NCBI RefSeq assembly: GCF_038237375.1
Contig: NZ_CP151273.1
Coordinates: forward strand, 2,852,001 to 2,916,000
Direction of reading: 5' to 3'
DNA length: 64,000 nt
Source of the DNA: Alcaligenes sp. SDU_A2
GTDB taxonomy: Bacteria; Pseudomonadota; Gammaproteobacteria; Burkholderiales; Burkholderiaceae_B
Below are positions 48,064 through 58,216 of the stretch, piece after piece. Numbering within the stretch: position 1 is the stretch's first letter; each line of letters starts with the position of its first letter. Under the pieces are notes generated by a model. It did not search any database. It saw only the letters and a program-made list of their open reading frames with translations, and was not told the DNA's origin. Made by a program: the position numbers and the translations under genes.

Positions 48064-49520
48064 CACGCTACCAACTCCCTGATCGTTGCCAGCACCTCAG
48101 CACTCTCAAGGTCGAGCGCAGCGATTTCATCGAGGATGTCCTGTGGATTGCGCAGCACGACCTCATCGCCGCCGTTTGGATTTTTTACCGAAAGATCGTA
48201 GTTGCTTGTGTCAATGGCGGTTGCGTCCACTAACCAGCTCTTGGGCGAGTCAGCGAAGCTGGCTTGCAGCGTGACGAACTCGGCCAGGTCATCGTCGTTG
48301 AGCGGATTGGTCTTACCAAGATTACGCCCCGGATCAAGCTGGTAATACCAGACCTTGCGGGTGGGTGCGCCCTTCTCAAAAAACAAGACCACGGTTTTGA
48401 CACCCGCCCCCTGGAACGTGCCGCCGGGGCAATCCAGCACAGTGTGCAGGTTGCAGCTTTCCAGCAGCAGCTTGCGGATACTGGACGAGGCGCTGTCGGC
48501 GTTCGAGAGGAAAGTGTTCTTGATGACGATGGCAGCGCGGCCACCGGCCTTGAGACTCTTGATGAAGTGCTGCAAGAACAGGAATGCTGTCTCCCCGGTT
48601 TTAATCGGGAAGTTTTGCTGCACCTCTTTGCGCTCCTTGCCACCGAAGGGCGGATTGGCAAGGATGACGTCGTAGCGGTCTTTGTCCTGAATGTCTGCAA
48701 TGTTCTCGGCCAGCGTGTTCGTGTGAACCACGTTTGGCGCTTCGATACCATGCAGGATCATGTTCATGATCGCAATCACGTAGGCAAGGCTCTTCTTCTC
48801 CTTGCCGTAGAAAGTGCGCTCTTGCAGCGTCTTGAGGTCTGCGGTGGTCAGACCTGGCTGGTTTGATAGATAGTCAAAGGCTTCGCAAAGGAACCCTGCT
48901 GAACCGCAAGCGCCGTCATAGATGCGCTCTCCGACACGGGGCTTCGTCACTTGGATCATGGCGCGGATCAGCGGACGGGGCGTGTAGTACTCACCGCCGT
49001 TGCGCCCCGCGTTGCCCATGTTCTTGATCTTGGCTTCGTAAAGATGCGACAGCTCGTGCTTTTCCGTCTGGGACTGGAATTGCAGTTCGTCCACCTGCTC
49101 GATCACGTCGCGCAGGGTGTAGCCACTCTGCACCTTGTTTTTGATCTCGCCGAATATCTCGCCGATCTTGTATTCGATGGTGTTGGGGCCGCTGGCGCGT
49201 GCTTTGAAGCCCGCAAGGTACGGAAAGAGCGTGCCATTCACGAAGTCGCGCAAGTCATCGCCGGTCAAGGCAATGTTGTGATCGAGCTTGCCGTTCGCAC
49301 CCTTTGGGGCGGCCCAGCTCGACCAGCGGTAGGGTTCATCGAGGATAAAACGGTAAGTCTTCGCTTCCAATTCGGCCTCTGCGGCCTTGTCAGATTCCAG
49401 ATTGTCCAGATATTTGAGGAAAAGCAGCCATGAGCTTTGCTCGGTGTAATCCAGTTCGCTCGTGCAGCCCGCATCTTTATGCAGGATGTCATCGATATTC
49501 TTAAAGGTTTGCTCAAACAC
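48063..49520 (-). CDS. hsdM: Type I restriction methyltransferase subunit M
   Basis: 485 residues from GTG 49520 (MFEQTFKNIDDILHKDAG), preferred because GGGGGAGAGG lies just upstream and homologues begin this way; an in-frame ATG at 49550 would add ten residues. N-terminal HsdM helices precede the N6-adenine methylase core with YDGACGSAGFL (about 201-211) and NPPF (289-292). It methylates host sites with HsdS. Confidence 0.94.
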   Translation of the reverse strand: MFEQTFKNIDDILHKDAGCTSELDYTEQSSWLLFLKYLDNLESDKAAEAELEAKTYRFILDEPYRWSSWAAPKGANGKLDHNIALTGDDLRDFVNGTLFPYLAGFKARASGPNTIEYKIGEIFGEIKNKVQSGYTLRDVIEQVDELQFQSQTEKHELSHLYEAKIKNMGNAGRNGGEYYTPRPLIRAMIQVTKPRVGERIYDGACGSAGFLCEAFDYLSNQPGLTTADLKTLQERTFYGKEKKSLAYVIAIMNMILHGIEAPNVVHTNTLAENIADIQDKDRYDVILANPPFGGKERKEVQQNFPIKTGETAFLFLQHFIKSLKAGGRAAIVIKNTFLSNADSASSSIRKLLLESCNLHTVLDCPGGTFQGAGVKTVVLFFEKGAPTRKVWYYQLDPGRNLGKTNPLNDDDLAEFVTLQASFADSPKSWLVDATAIDTSNYDLSVKNPNGGDEVVLRNPQDILDEIAALDLESAEVLATIRELVA

Positions 49521-49587
49521 GATATTCCTCTCCCCCTCATTGTTTCCCATGTTTCTGAGAGGTAATCAATTATTTACTGATAAGTTG

Positions 49588-50106
49588 CTATGCGAAAAGC
49601 TTTGCAATCTGCCCCATGGGCAGAAACAGCCGCAGCGGGGTTTGCTGGAACGGCTGAAAATCAAAATGCCGGTAAAAGCTTTCGGCCTGCTCGTTTTTGG
49701 CATCTACGATCACAGCCATGGCCGCGATCTGCTGCGCGGCCTCCAGGCTGCGGCGCAGGGCATCGACCAGCAGGAATTCCCCGACCCCTTGCCCCCCGGC
49801 TGAACGATCCACCGCCAGCCGCCCGAGCAGCGTAACGGGCAACTGACCGTAGCGCGGCAGCCGCTTCATCAGCTCTGGCGGCAGTTCTTCAACGGGAATG
49901 ATCGAGGATGAAAGGGTGTAGAAGCCGAGCACCTTGGCATCGCCCGGCTGCGTGAGCACGAACGGCGCGGCCACGCGCTTTTCAGCGTCCTGCCGCGCCT
50001 GTTCACGCAGATAACGGTTCAGGTCTTCTTGGCCGCAATCGAATGACTTGCGTTCATGGGTTTTGGTCAGCGGGCTGATGTGCTCCGGCGTAAGGAGGAG
50101 CGCCAA
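49588..50106 (-). CDS. GNAT acetyltransferase toxin (TacT-like)
   Basis: 172 residues from a TTG start directly after the antitoxin stop (TGATTG). HERKSFDCGQEDLNRYLREQARQD and LPVTLLGRLAVDRSAGGQGVGEFLL (acetyl-CoA loop) followed by NEQAESFYRHFDFQPF are the signature of TacT/AtaT-type toxins, which acetylate aminoacyl-tRNA and stop translation. It pairs with the DUF1778 antitoxin upstream. Confidence 0.9.
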   Translation of the reverse strand: MALLLTPEHISPLTKTHERKSFDCGQEDLNRYLREQARQDAEKRVAAPFVLTQPGDAKVLGFYTLSSSIIPVEELPPELMKRLPRYGQLPVTLLGRLAVDRSAGGQGVGEFLLVDALRRSLEAAQQIAAMAVIVDAKNEQAESFYRHFDFQPFQQTPLRLFLPMGQIAKLFA

Positions 50107-50403
50107 TCAAAACCCCGCCTTCTGACGGTAGCTTTGGACGGCCTTTTGCAGGCGCGGCCCCGGTTCAGAAGGCGTGAGCAGTGCGCTCACGAACGCCACC
50201 TGTTCCTCACGGCTCAGGCGGATAACTTCGTGCTCCTGCACGATCTTCGCGGCGGCTTCTTGCGTGCTGTCGATGACCAGCTCACTCAGGGTGCGCCCGG
50301 TCAGGTTGGCCGCACGCTGGAAAAAGTCTTTCTGGTCGCTGGACACGCGCGCTTCCAGCCGCGCATTGCGCGACTTTTCTTGAATTTCAGGTGTATGCAG
50401 CAT
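50107..50403 (-). CDS. DUF1778 antitoxin (TacA-like)
   Basis: 98 residues from ATG 50403, chosen because GAGG sits six bases upstream. ARLEARVSSDQKDFFQRAANLTGRTLSELVIDSTQEAA is the ribbon-helix-helix DNA-binding part of DUF1778; the C-terminal FVSALLTPSEPGPRLQKAV wraps the toxin. It neutralises the GNAT toxin and represses the operon. Confidence 0.9.
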   Translation of the reverse strand: MLHTPEIQEKSRNARLEARVSSDQKDFFQRAANLTGRTLSELVIDSTQEAAAKIVQEHEVIRLSREEQVAFVSALLTPSEPGPRLQKAVQSYRQKAGF

Positions 50404-50693
50404 GGTTGACCTCATGGGAAATGGGTTCACGTTCCACATTTCACTGTACGCCATTTGTCCGTACACGTCAAGATAAACTGCGTTCCCGCCCCTCCTGCCT
50501 CCCCGCCGCCGCCTGCACGGCCTTTTCTCGCCGTTTCTGGCACAAGGCTATGGCACTGGAAAACCGGAAGTCCTTTCCGGTTCCTCCACTTTGTTGCGGC
50601 CCTTGCGGGTGCCCGCTGCCATTTTCCCCTTGCGCTTCTTCCGGCCTTCACAAAGGCCGCGACAAGCGCGGCCTCCGAGCCAAGGAGGCAACG

Positions 50694-50879
50694 ATGAACA
50701 CATATATCCCGACCATCCACGAACTGGATCACTACAGCGAAAGCGAACTGCGCATGATGTTTCGCCAAGCCGCAGACATCGCGGCAAGCACGCAGTGCTC
50801 CGACGCAGAACGCGCCACCGCCCGGCAGACGCGGGAGAACATTCGCCGCGTTCTTGCCTCTCGCTACCCACAGCCATGA
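50694..50879 (+). CDS. Small hypothetical island protein
   Basis: 61 residues, MNTYIPTIHELDHYSESELR, with AAGGAGG upstream of the ATG. It is helical with REN and charged residues (FRQAADIAASTQCSDAERATARQTRENIRRVLASRYP). Similar short proteins are found in mobilizable plasmids, but no function is known. Two GC-rich hairpins lie just upstream. Confidence 0.65.
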   Translation: MNTYIPTIHELDHYSESELRMMFRQAADIAASTQCSDAERATARQTRENIRRVLASRYPQP

Positions 50880-51618
50880 GCCGGACGGCTTCGCACCTGC
50901 GCGCCAGGGCATCAGCCCTCGCGCGCAACGTGCATCAAAACCGCGCTGGAAGCGGCTGGGTTCCAAGGGGGCAGGCACGCCCCTTGGTCGATGGGGATGC
51001 AAGGGGAGAGCGAAGTTTCCGCCTTGCCCGATGGGGTTCCGGGGAGCGCGGCAGTCTCCCCGGTCGCAATCCAAGCGCGATGAGCTTGGTCAGGGTGTCG
51101 GGGCATGAAAGCCCTGACTGGTGATGCAACGGCCAGACGTTGCCCTGGTGCGGAAAGGCTCGATGCCGCAGCCGCGCCAGCCGCAGGGGGTATCCAACAG
51201 GGGGCGGCACGCTCCCTTTGGCAAGTGGGTTCTGGACGTAGTACAGAACACATCTTGCAGTCAGCGCCCAAACAACCCGCAAGCGCATGTTTGTAGTACG
51301 CCAGCAGCTACCGCTTGCCGCCCCAAACGCACCTCAAAGCACCGCGCCCAACTAGTACGCAAGCAAGCCGCACCTCATCCCGCATAGGCACGCCGAGGCA
51401 TTGTCGAAGGCTACTAGCAATCAGGCTGTCGCGTTGATGTGCCCCGCAAAGTGCGTCCCTTAGCTTCGATTGCAAGATCACACAGGGAAACTACCTATCC
51501 CCGATCTATTGAGTAGCGCCAGTTCGCACCAAATAGATAACAAGGCGCACGGTACTTCCAACACATGTCCTGTTGTCCGCGTGCCGCCCTTGATCAACCC
51601 TCGAAAAGGAGCGCTGCC
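50880..51618. other. Non-coding stretch with a palindrome
   Basis: No supported gene in 740 bases; the open frames are Arg/Pro/Ser-rich without ribosome binding sites. The perfect repeat CCAAGGGG/CCCCTTGG (50963-50987, 9-base loop) lies in it. It may hold control sequences for the coupling-protein operon, or be a remnant of deleted genes. Confidence 0.45.
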
Positions 51619-51900
51619 ATGAGCCAAGACACATCCGGCCTCTACAAAGCCATTTCCTCGCTGGGCGGCGTCCTGGCTTTTGCCATTGCCATCCTTGCCA
51701 CGCCCTTGGTGTTCGATCTGGCCAAGGGGCCGCTATACCGCTATTTCCTCTCGCACTGGGGTGCAGATTTAGCGTGGCTTCTGGTCTGGGTGATGGGCGG
51801 GGTTGAAGCCTTCGCCATCTTCGCGGCCTCAGCCCTTTTGCTCAAAGCGGGCATGGTCTGGCTGCTCACGTCGATGGCGATGCGCCGTTTCAAGGAGTGA
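51619..51900 (+). CDS. Membrane protein paired with coupling ATPase
   Basis: 93 residues from ATG 51619 (AAAGGAG upstream). Two transmembrane helices (GGVLAFAIAILATPLVFDL and LAWLLVWVMGGVEAFAIFAASALLL) with a short loop resemble the membrane anchor that most VirD4/TraG coupling proteins carry at their own N-terminus. It precedes the soluble ATPase by four bases, so I infer that it anchors it. Confidence 0.65.
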   Translation: MSQDTSGLYKAISSLGGVLAFAIAILATPLVFDLAKGPLYRYFLSHWGADLAWLLVWVMGGVEAFAIFAASALLLKAGMVWLLTSMAMRRFKE

Positions 51901-51904
51901 TGTC

Positions 51905-53560
51905 ATGTCCTCCTTCCACGAAGAATTTCGTTTTGGCAGTGCGCAATGGGCCACCGCAAATCAAATCGACCGCGCCGGGTTGCATGGCAGTTCCGGCCCC
52001 TTCATCGGTTTCGCAGGAAAGCGCCCGCTGCGCCTGCCCGGTGATGCACCCATCATCACTTTTGGCGGCGCGGGTTCGGGCAAGCTGCGCGATGTGCTGG
52101 CCTACAACCTGTGCGGCTTGCGAGATCACAAGGGCATATGGCAGGCACCGCGCCGGATGCTCATCAACGATCCACGCGGTGAACTGGCGGCGATTTCCAT
52201 CGGCAACCAGATACGCATGGGCAAGGCCGCGTACTGCATCAACCCGTATGGATTGCACGGCCTGCCGCGCCACCGAGTCAATCCGTGGAACATCCTGCGG
52301 CCCGGTTCGGCAACGTTCCATGCCGATACCAAGCTGCTGGTAGCTGATCTGATTCCGCTGCCCGCGCAGGGGGATGATTATTTCGGGCGACGTGCCCGCG
52401 AACTCTCCGAAGCCCTAATCAAGGCGCATGTGGCGGGTATGCCCCCTAGCCAGACCCGCGATGCTATCAGCCTTGCCAGCTTTTATGAGCTGGTAAACAT
52501 GATGGCGGTTCCTTCCGGTTGGGATGTCTTGGTGCGGCGTATGGCCGCCATGCCCGATGGCGACATTCGCCGCGTGGCCGAGGAGATGGACAGCAAGCGC
52601 AAAGAAGCGCCCAAAGAATACAGCGGCATTGCAGGCAGTCTGTATGAAGCGGTACAAGCCCTGAGCGATCCAGCAGTGCGCGAGACCTTGAGCGGATCGG
52701 ATGTATCGCTCGAAGCTTTGTGCCAGCAGGACTGCAATATCTATCTGGTCATCCCGGCTGAATACCTCGGTATGTTGGCCCCGGTGCAGCGGGCGATATT
52801 CGGGTCGGCCATCCTTTACAAGAACCGCCACCCCGGTGCACCCGGTGTGCTGCTGGTGGTTGATGAGGCCGCGCAGCTTGGTAACTTCGAGGCACTGCTG
52901 CGGGCCTACAGCTATGGCCGGGGAATGGGTTTGCGTGCCTGGTCATTCTGGCAAGACCCCGGCCAGATCACGAGCAACTACGGACACGCGGCTTTGTCGG
53001 GGTTTATCGGCTCCAGTCAGTGCCGTCAGTTCTTCGGTGTGCGTGACTTCGACACGGCACGGCTGATCTCGCAGATGCTGGGCCAGCAAACGCTTTCCTA
53101 CGATGCCGAATTGCAGCAGCACGCCGCGCGGGCGCAGGCAGCGCAACTTGTTCATCAGGTCATGGCGGGGGATGACCCCTTCACGGCGGGCCTGGGCATC
53201 GCGCAAGCCCAACATGCAGCGCGACACCGCCAGAAGCAGGCCCGCGCGCTGCTCACGCCGGATGAGGCGTTGAACATGCCGGAAAACGAACAAATTCTGT
53301 TCCTCTCGGGCCTTGGCCTGCCGCCGATTCGGGCGCACAAACGCCCTTACTTCAAGCAGCCTGAAATGGCGGGCGGCTATCTGCCCAATCCGTTTCATCC
53401 GCCGCTGGATCGTGTTCCCATCGCCGGGCGATGGCGCAATTCATGGGCACCCGTGGTACGCGAGAACGTACCCGCCGATCTGGCGCAGTGGCCCCAGCAT
53501 CAAACGGGCATGTGGGCCTACCCCGAAGGCTACCGCCCTGCATTAAAGAGGCCGCCATGA
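51905..53560 (+). CDS. VirD4/TraG-like coupling ATPase without membrane domain
   Basis: 551 residues. Walker A GGAGSGK (54-60) and Walker B VLLVVDEAAQLG near 315 with AYSYGRGMGLRAWSFWQD after it identify the TraG/VirD4 coupling family, which brings the relaxosome to the secretion channel. No N-terminal membrane helices are present; the preceding two-helix protein probably supplies them. With MobA/MobC it forms the island's own transfer kit minus the pore. Confidence 0.85.
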   Translation: MSSFHEEFRFGSAQWATANQIDRAGLHGSSGPFIGFAGKRPLRLPGDAPIITFGGAGSGKLRDVLAYNLCGLRDHKGIWQAPRRMLINDPRGELAAISIGNQIRMGKAAYCINPYGLHGLPRHRVNPWNILRPGSATFHADTKLLVADLIPLPAQGDDYFGRRARELSEALIKAHVAGMPPSQTRDAISLASFYELVNMMAVPSGWDVLVRRMAAMPDGDIRRVAEEMDSKRKEAPKEYSGIAGSLYEAVQALSDPAVRETLSGSDVSLEALCQQDCNIYLVIPAEYLGMLAPVQRAIFGSAILYKNRHPGAPGVLLVVDEAAQLGNFEALLRAYSYGRGMGLRAWSFWQDPGQITSNYGHAALSGFIGSSQCRQFFGVRDFDTARLISQMLGQQTLSYDAELQQHAARAQAAQLVHQVMAGDDPFTAGLGIAQAQHAARHRQKQARALLTPDEALNMPENEQILFLSGLGLPPIRAHKRPYFKQPEMAGGYLPNPFHPPLDRVPIAGRWRNSWAPVVRENVPADLAQWPQHQTGMWAYPEGYRPALKRPP

Positions 53561-53676
53561 ATCCCGCAGATTTCCGCGCTTTTTACAGGCCGTGTTTACC
53601 GATTCTTAATCGACTCGGTAGCACTATTAAAACTAGAGCAACCCTTGGTTGCTCATTGCGAAGGGAAGCTCTATGA
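53557..53676 (+). CDS. 39-residue frame after the coupling gene
   Basis: The ATG overlaps the preceding stop (ATGA), giving MNPADFRAFYRPCLPILNRL and 19 further residues. The second half runs into AT-richer DNA with the inverted repeat GAGCAACC-CTT-GGTTGCTC (53637-53655), so this may be a truncated 5' end of a lost downstream transfer gene. Confidence 0.35.
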   Translation: MNPADFRAFYRPCLPILNRLGSTIKTRATLGCSLRREAL

Positions 53677-53975
53677 CTACCGACAAGACCTCCACCCCGG
53701 CATCGATTCCGCCCGTAGCGAGCGTGCTGCCCTTTGACGCAGGCAAGTACCTTGAACATGTCGAGGATTTCGAGATGACCGAGGCGCAGAAAGTAGAGTT
53801 TCTGCGCGTGCTCTGGGACATCATGGCGACGTTCGTGCGCCTTGGCTTCGATGTGGATTCCGTGCTGCCGCGCTTCAAAGAGGCTTCCGAGAATGCATCG
53901 GATGCGGTAGAACAAATCACCCCCACCCATGAATTCAATGTCGCTGTCGATGACGGCACGAACGAAGAGGAGTGA
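53673..53975 (+). CDS. Hypothetical protein before the recombinase
   Basis: 100 residues from ATG 53673 behind GAAGGGAAG. It has a Thr/Pro-rich start, then QKVEFLRVLWDIMATFVRLGFDVDSVLPRF and an acidic C-terminus. Three bases separate its stop from the recombinase ATG, so it is co-expressed and may assist or regulate recombination. The helical core resembles the small proteins that accompany this recombinase type in other islands. Confidence 0.6.
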   Translation: MTTDKTSTPASIPPVASVLPFDAGKYLEHVEDFEMTEAQKVEFLRVLWDIMATFVRLGFDVDSVLPRFKEASENASDAVEQITPTHEFNVAVDDGTNEEE

Positions 53976-53978
53976 AGC

Positions 53979-55685
<1,707 letters not shown>

Positions 55686-55818
55686 CGCGAAAACAACTTT
55701 TGCATAGCGAAGCGGGCCCTGCAAGCCGCCATACTGTAAAAAATTATGGTCGCAAATACGATTTTCACGCTCAAATGGTACAGTCGTGTACGGATAAATG
55801 AGAATCATCGGGATATTC

Positions 55819-57120
55819 ATGCAGAAGAAGACCCCACACAAGAACCTGCTTTTGCTGGCGGCACCGCTTATGCTGTCCGGCGCAATCATCAATACCGCCC
55901 AGGCCGGCGTCAACTATCAACTGCGGCAAGTCCATGCCGGCCCCGGAGAGACCGTCAATATCGATGCCCTGGTCTTTAACGACACAGGCAGCCTTATGAG
56001 CTGGACCGCACCGCAAAACCTGGTTTTGCAATGGCGCGACCACCAAGGCAATGTGGTGCGCAGCCTGGCCGAGCTGGAGACACGCGACCCCCAGGCGTCG
56101 ATTCCGGTCAATAACTTTACAGCCTACAGCTGGCGCGCGGTGGTGCCCAACGGCATAAAAGGTCTGCAAGCCGTCAACATCGAAGGCGAACGCGTCATGC
56201 TGGCGCTGGACGCGAACTCTCAGGGCAACAGCCCCATCACGTCCAGCCCGGCCATTGCCGCCGTGGTCAACGCGGGAGCCAGCGGCGATCCGTCCGCCCC
56301 CGATCCAGCCTTGCCGGCTGCCCAAGTCGCCGCCGCCGGTGCCGCCGCGCAAGGACCGGCCATCAACAGCGGCTACGGACTGCAGCCTGCCAGCTCCAGT
56401 TTCGACAGCTTTCGCAATGCCATCTCCGCCCATGACCCGACCTACTTCATCGCCGGCAACAAAGGTGGAAGCAATGCACGCTTTCAGCTCAGCTTCAAAT
56501 ACCGTCTGCATTCGCCAACAGACCCAAGCAACCCGGGCTTTTTCGATCACTTCTACATAGGCTATACGCAGACGGCGCTCTGGGACCTGCATTCGGACTC
56601 CAAACCCTTTGTCGACACCACCTACAACCCCAGCCTGTTCTGGCGCAAAGACGCCATCTGGGAGTCCGAGCACAAACGCATGTTCCTGGGACTGGCCACC
56701 GGGTACGAACACGCCTCCAACGGCAAGTCGGGCGACGACTCGCGGTCCATGAACGACGTATTCATCCAGCCGGAGTTCAACTATCGCTTTGACCACGGTG
56801 CCACGCTGACCTTTGCGCCGCGCGTCAAACACTATGTCTTTATGGGCGAGAACGCCGACTGGAAGCACTACCGTGGCCGGGTGGACTGGCGTCTGCGCTA
56901 TGCCCAGGACAACGGCCTGGTACTGTCGGGTATGTACAACCAGGCGTCTCAAGGTCGGAACACAAAAGAAGTTTCCATTGCCTGGCCGCTCAAGCGCACG
57001 CCATTGAATATGAATGGCTATCTGTATGGTCAGTATTTCTCGGGCTACGCTCAAACCCTGCTGGGCTACCGCGAACGCAGCTCTTCGCAATTTCGCATCG
57101 GCTTGGCGCTGGTCCCCTAA
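55819..57120 (+). CDS. pldA: Outer membrane phospholipase A
   Basis: 433 residues from ATG 55819; an ATG at 55798 is also in frame. A signal peptide (LLLLAAPLMLSGAIINTAQA) and an N-terminal beta-sandwich extension of about 150 residues precede the OMPLA barrel. The barrel carries YEHASNGKSGDDSRSMNDVF with catalytic His near 297, Ser near 299 and the partner Asn. It hydrolyses phospholipids that reach the outer leaflet. The extension and Ala/Pro linker occur in other betaproteobacterial PldA proteins. Confidence 0.9.
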   Translation: MQKKTPHKNLLLLAAPLMLSGAIINTAQAGVNYQLRQVHAGPGETVNIDALVFNDTGSLMSWTAPQNLVLQWRDHQGNVVRSLAELETRDPQASIPVNNFTAYSWRAVVPNGIKGLQAVNIEGERVMLALDANSQGNSPITSSPAIAAVVNAGASGDPSAPDPALPAAQVAAAGAAAQGPAINSGYGLQPASSSFDSFRNAISAHDPTYFIAGNKGGSNARFQLSFKYRLHSPTDPSNPGFFDHFYIGYTQTALWDLHSDSKPFVDTTYNPSLFWRKDAIWESEHKRMFLGLATGYEHASNGKSGDDSRSMNDVFIQPEFNYRFDHGATLTFAPRVKHYVFMGENADWKHYRGRVDWRLRYAQDNGLVLSGMYNQASQGRNTKEVSIAWPLKRTPLNMNGYLYGQYFSGYAQTLLGYRERSSSQFRIGLALVP

Positions 57121-57138
57121 GACTCGGCCTGGGGAATG

Positions 57139-58098
57139 CTAAAGCAGTCCCCCGCCGCGCCGGCCCGCCAGGCCGGCGCGCGCCATATCCTGCTCACAGG
57201 CCTGGATCAGAAAGCGCTGAAACAAGGCCACCAGCCCCACCGGTTCGCGCCCCAAAGGCCAAAGCAGCCCCACTTCCAAAGGCTCCACCGGATCGCTGAT
57301 GCTGATGGCATGAATGCGCTTGCCCTCCAGCGACCAAGGCCTGTAGACCATATCCGACAGAATGCTGACCCCGAAGCCATAAGCAATCAGGCCGCGCACC
57401 GCCTCCAGCGAACGCGTGCGCATGGCCACGCGCGCCGGGAATCCGCCGGACCGGGCATGGCGGGCAGCGGCGACATCGGCATCGTCCACCGTCAACAAAA
57501 TAAAAGGCTGCTCATTGATCTGTTCCAGCGTCACGCTGGGTTCGCGCGCCAAGGCATGCTGGTCCGACACCCACAGCCGACGCCGCGACGTGGCCAGGCG
57601 GTGATGCCCATAATGATCCAGACACTCGATATTGGACAATAAGGCCACACCCAGATCGATCTCACGGTTCTGCAGCGCCTGTTCCATCTCGGGGCGCTCC
57701 ATGTCGACCAGTTCGATATCGATGTTGGGGTAGCTGTGCTTGAAACGGCTGATCAGATCGGGCAGGAAATAACCCAGCACGGTGTAACCGGCGGCCACAT
57801 GGATGCGACCCTGGATATTTTGCCGCTTCAGGTCCGAGTGATTAAGCGCGTCGTTGACCGCGTCCAGCACATGGTGGGCGTGATGAAAAAACACCTGACC
57901 TTGCGGCGTCAAGGCAACACCATGCGGCAGGCGCTCGAACAAGGGCAGATTCAAGCGCCGCTCCAGACTCTGCACCGCATTGCTGATGGCGGACTGGGAT
58001 ACATTTTCTGCCTCGGCGGCCGCCGAGAACTGCCCGCTGACGGCAGCGGCGATGAAATAGCGGAACTGTCGCAAGGTCACTTCGTGTTTCATAGCCAT
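57139..58098 (-). CDS. LysR-type transcriptional regulator
   Basis: 319 residues from ATG 58098 (or 58092). The N-terminal HTH (VTLRQFRYFIAAAVSGQFSAAAEAENVSQSAISNAVQSLERRLNLPLFERL) is followed by a substrate-binding domain (GYTVLGYFLPDLISRFKHSYPNIDIELVD). Divergence from the indolepyruvate oxidoreductase gene and the palindromes between them suggest direct control of it. Inducer unknown. The 3' end is convergent with pldA. Confidence 0.9.
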   Translation of the reverse strand: MAMKHEVTLRQFRYFIAAAVSGQFSAAAEAENVSQSAISNAVQSLERRLNLPLFERLPHGVALTPQGQVFFHHAHHVLDAVNDALNHSDLKRQNIQGRIHVAAGYTVLGYFLPDLISRFKHSYPNIDIELVDMERPEMEQALQNREIDLGVALLSNIECLDHYGHHRLATSRRRLWVSDQHALAREPSVTLEQINEQPFILLTVDDADVAAARHARSGGFPARVAMRTRSLEAVRGLIAYGFGVSILSDMVYRPWSLEGKRIHAISISDPVEPLEVGLLWPLGREPVGLVALFQRFLIQACEQDMARAGLAGRRGGGLL

Positions 58099-58108
58099 CC
58101 GATTTTCA

Positions 58109-58144
58109 GATATCAGGTACACGTAAATTTGATTTTACGATATC
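58109..58144. promoter_or_regulatory. LysR operator between divergent genes
   Basis: Outer GATATC copies (58109-58114, 58139-58144) flank CGTAAA-N6-TTTACG (58122-58139), a nested palindrome of the T-N11-A type bound by LysR regulators. Confidence 0.6.
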
Positions 58145-58216
58145 AAAAAGCTTCACTAGACTAAAGCCATAACGACGATAACTTGCACGAACACAATTCC
58201 TGCAGGAGACAAAACC

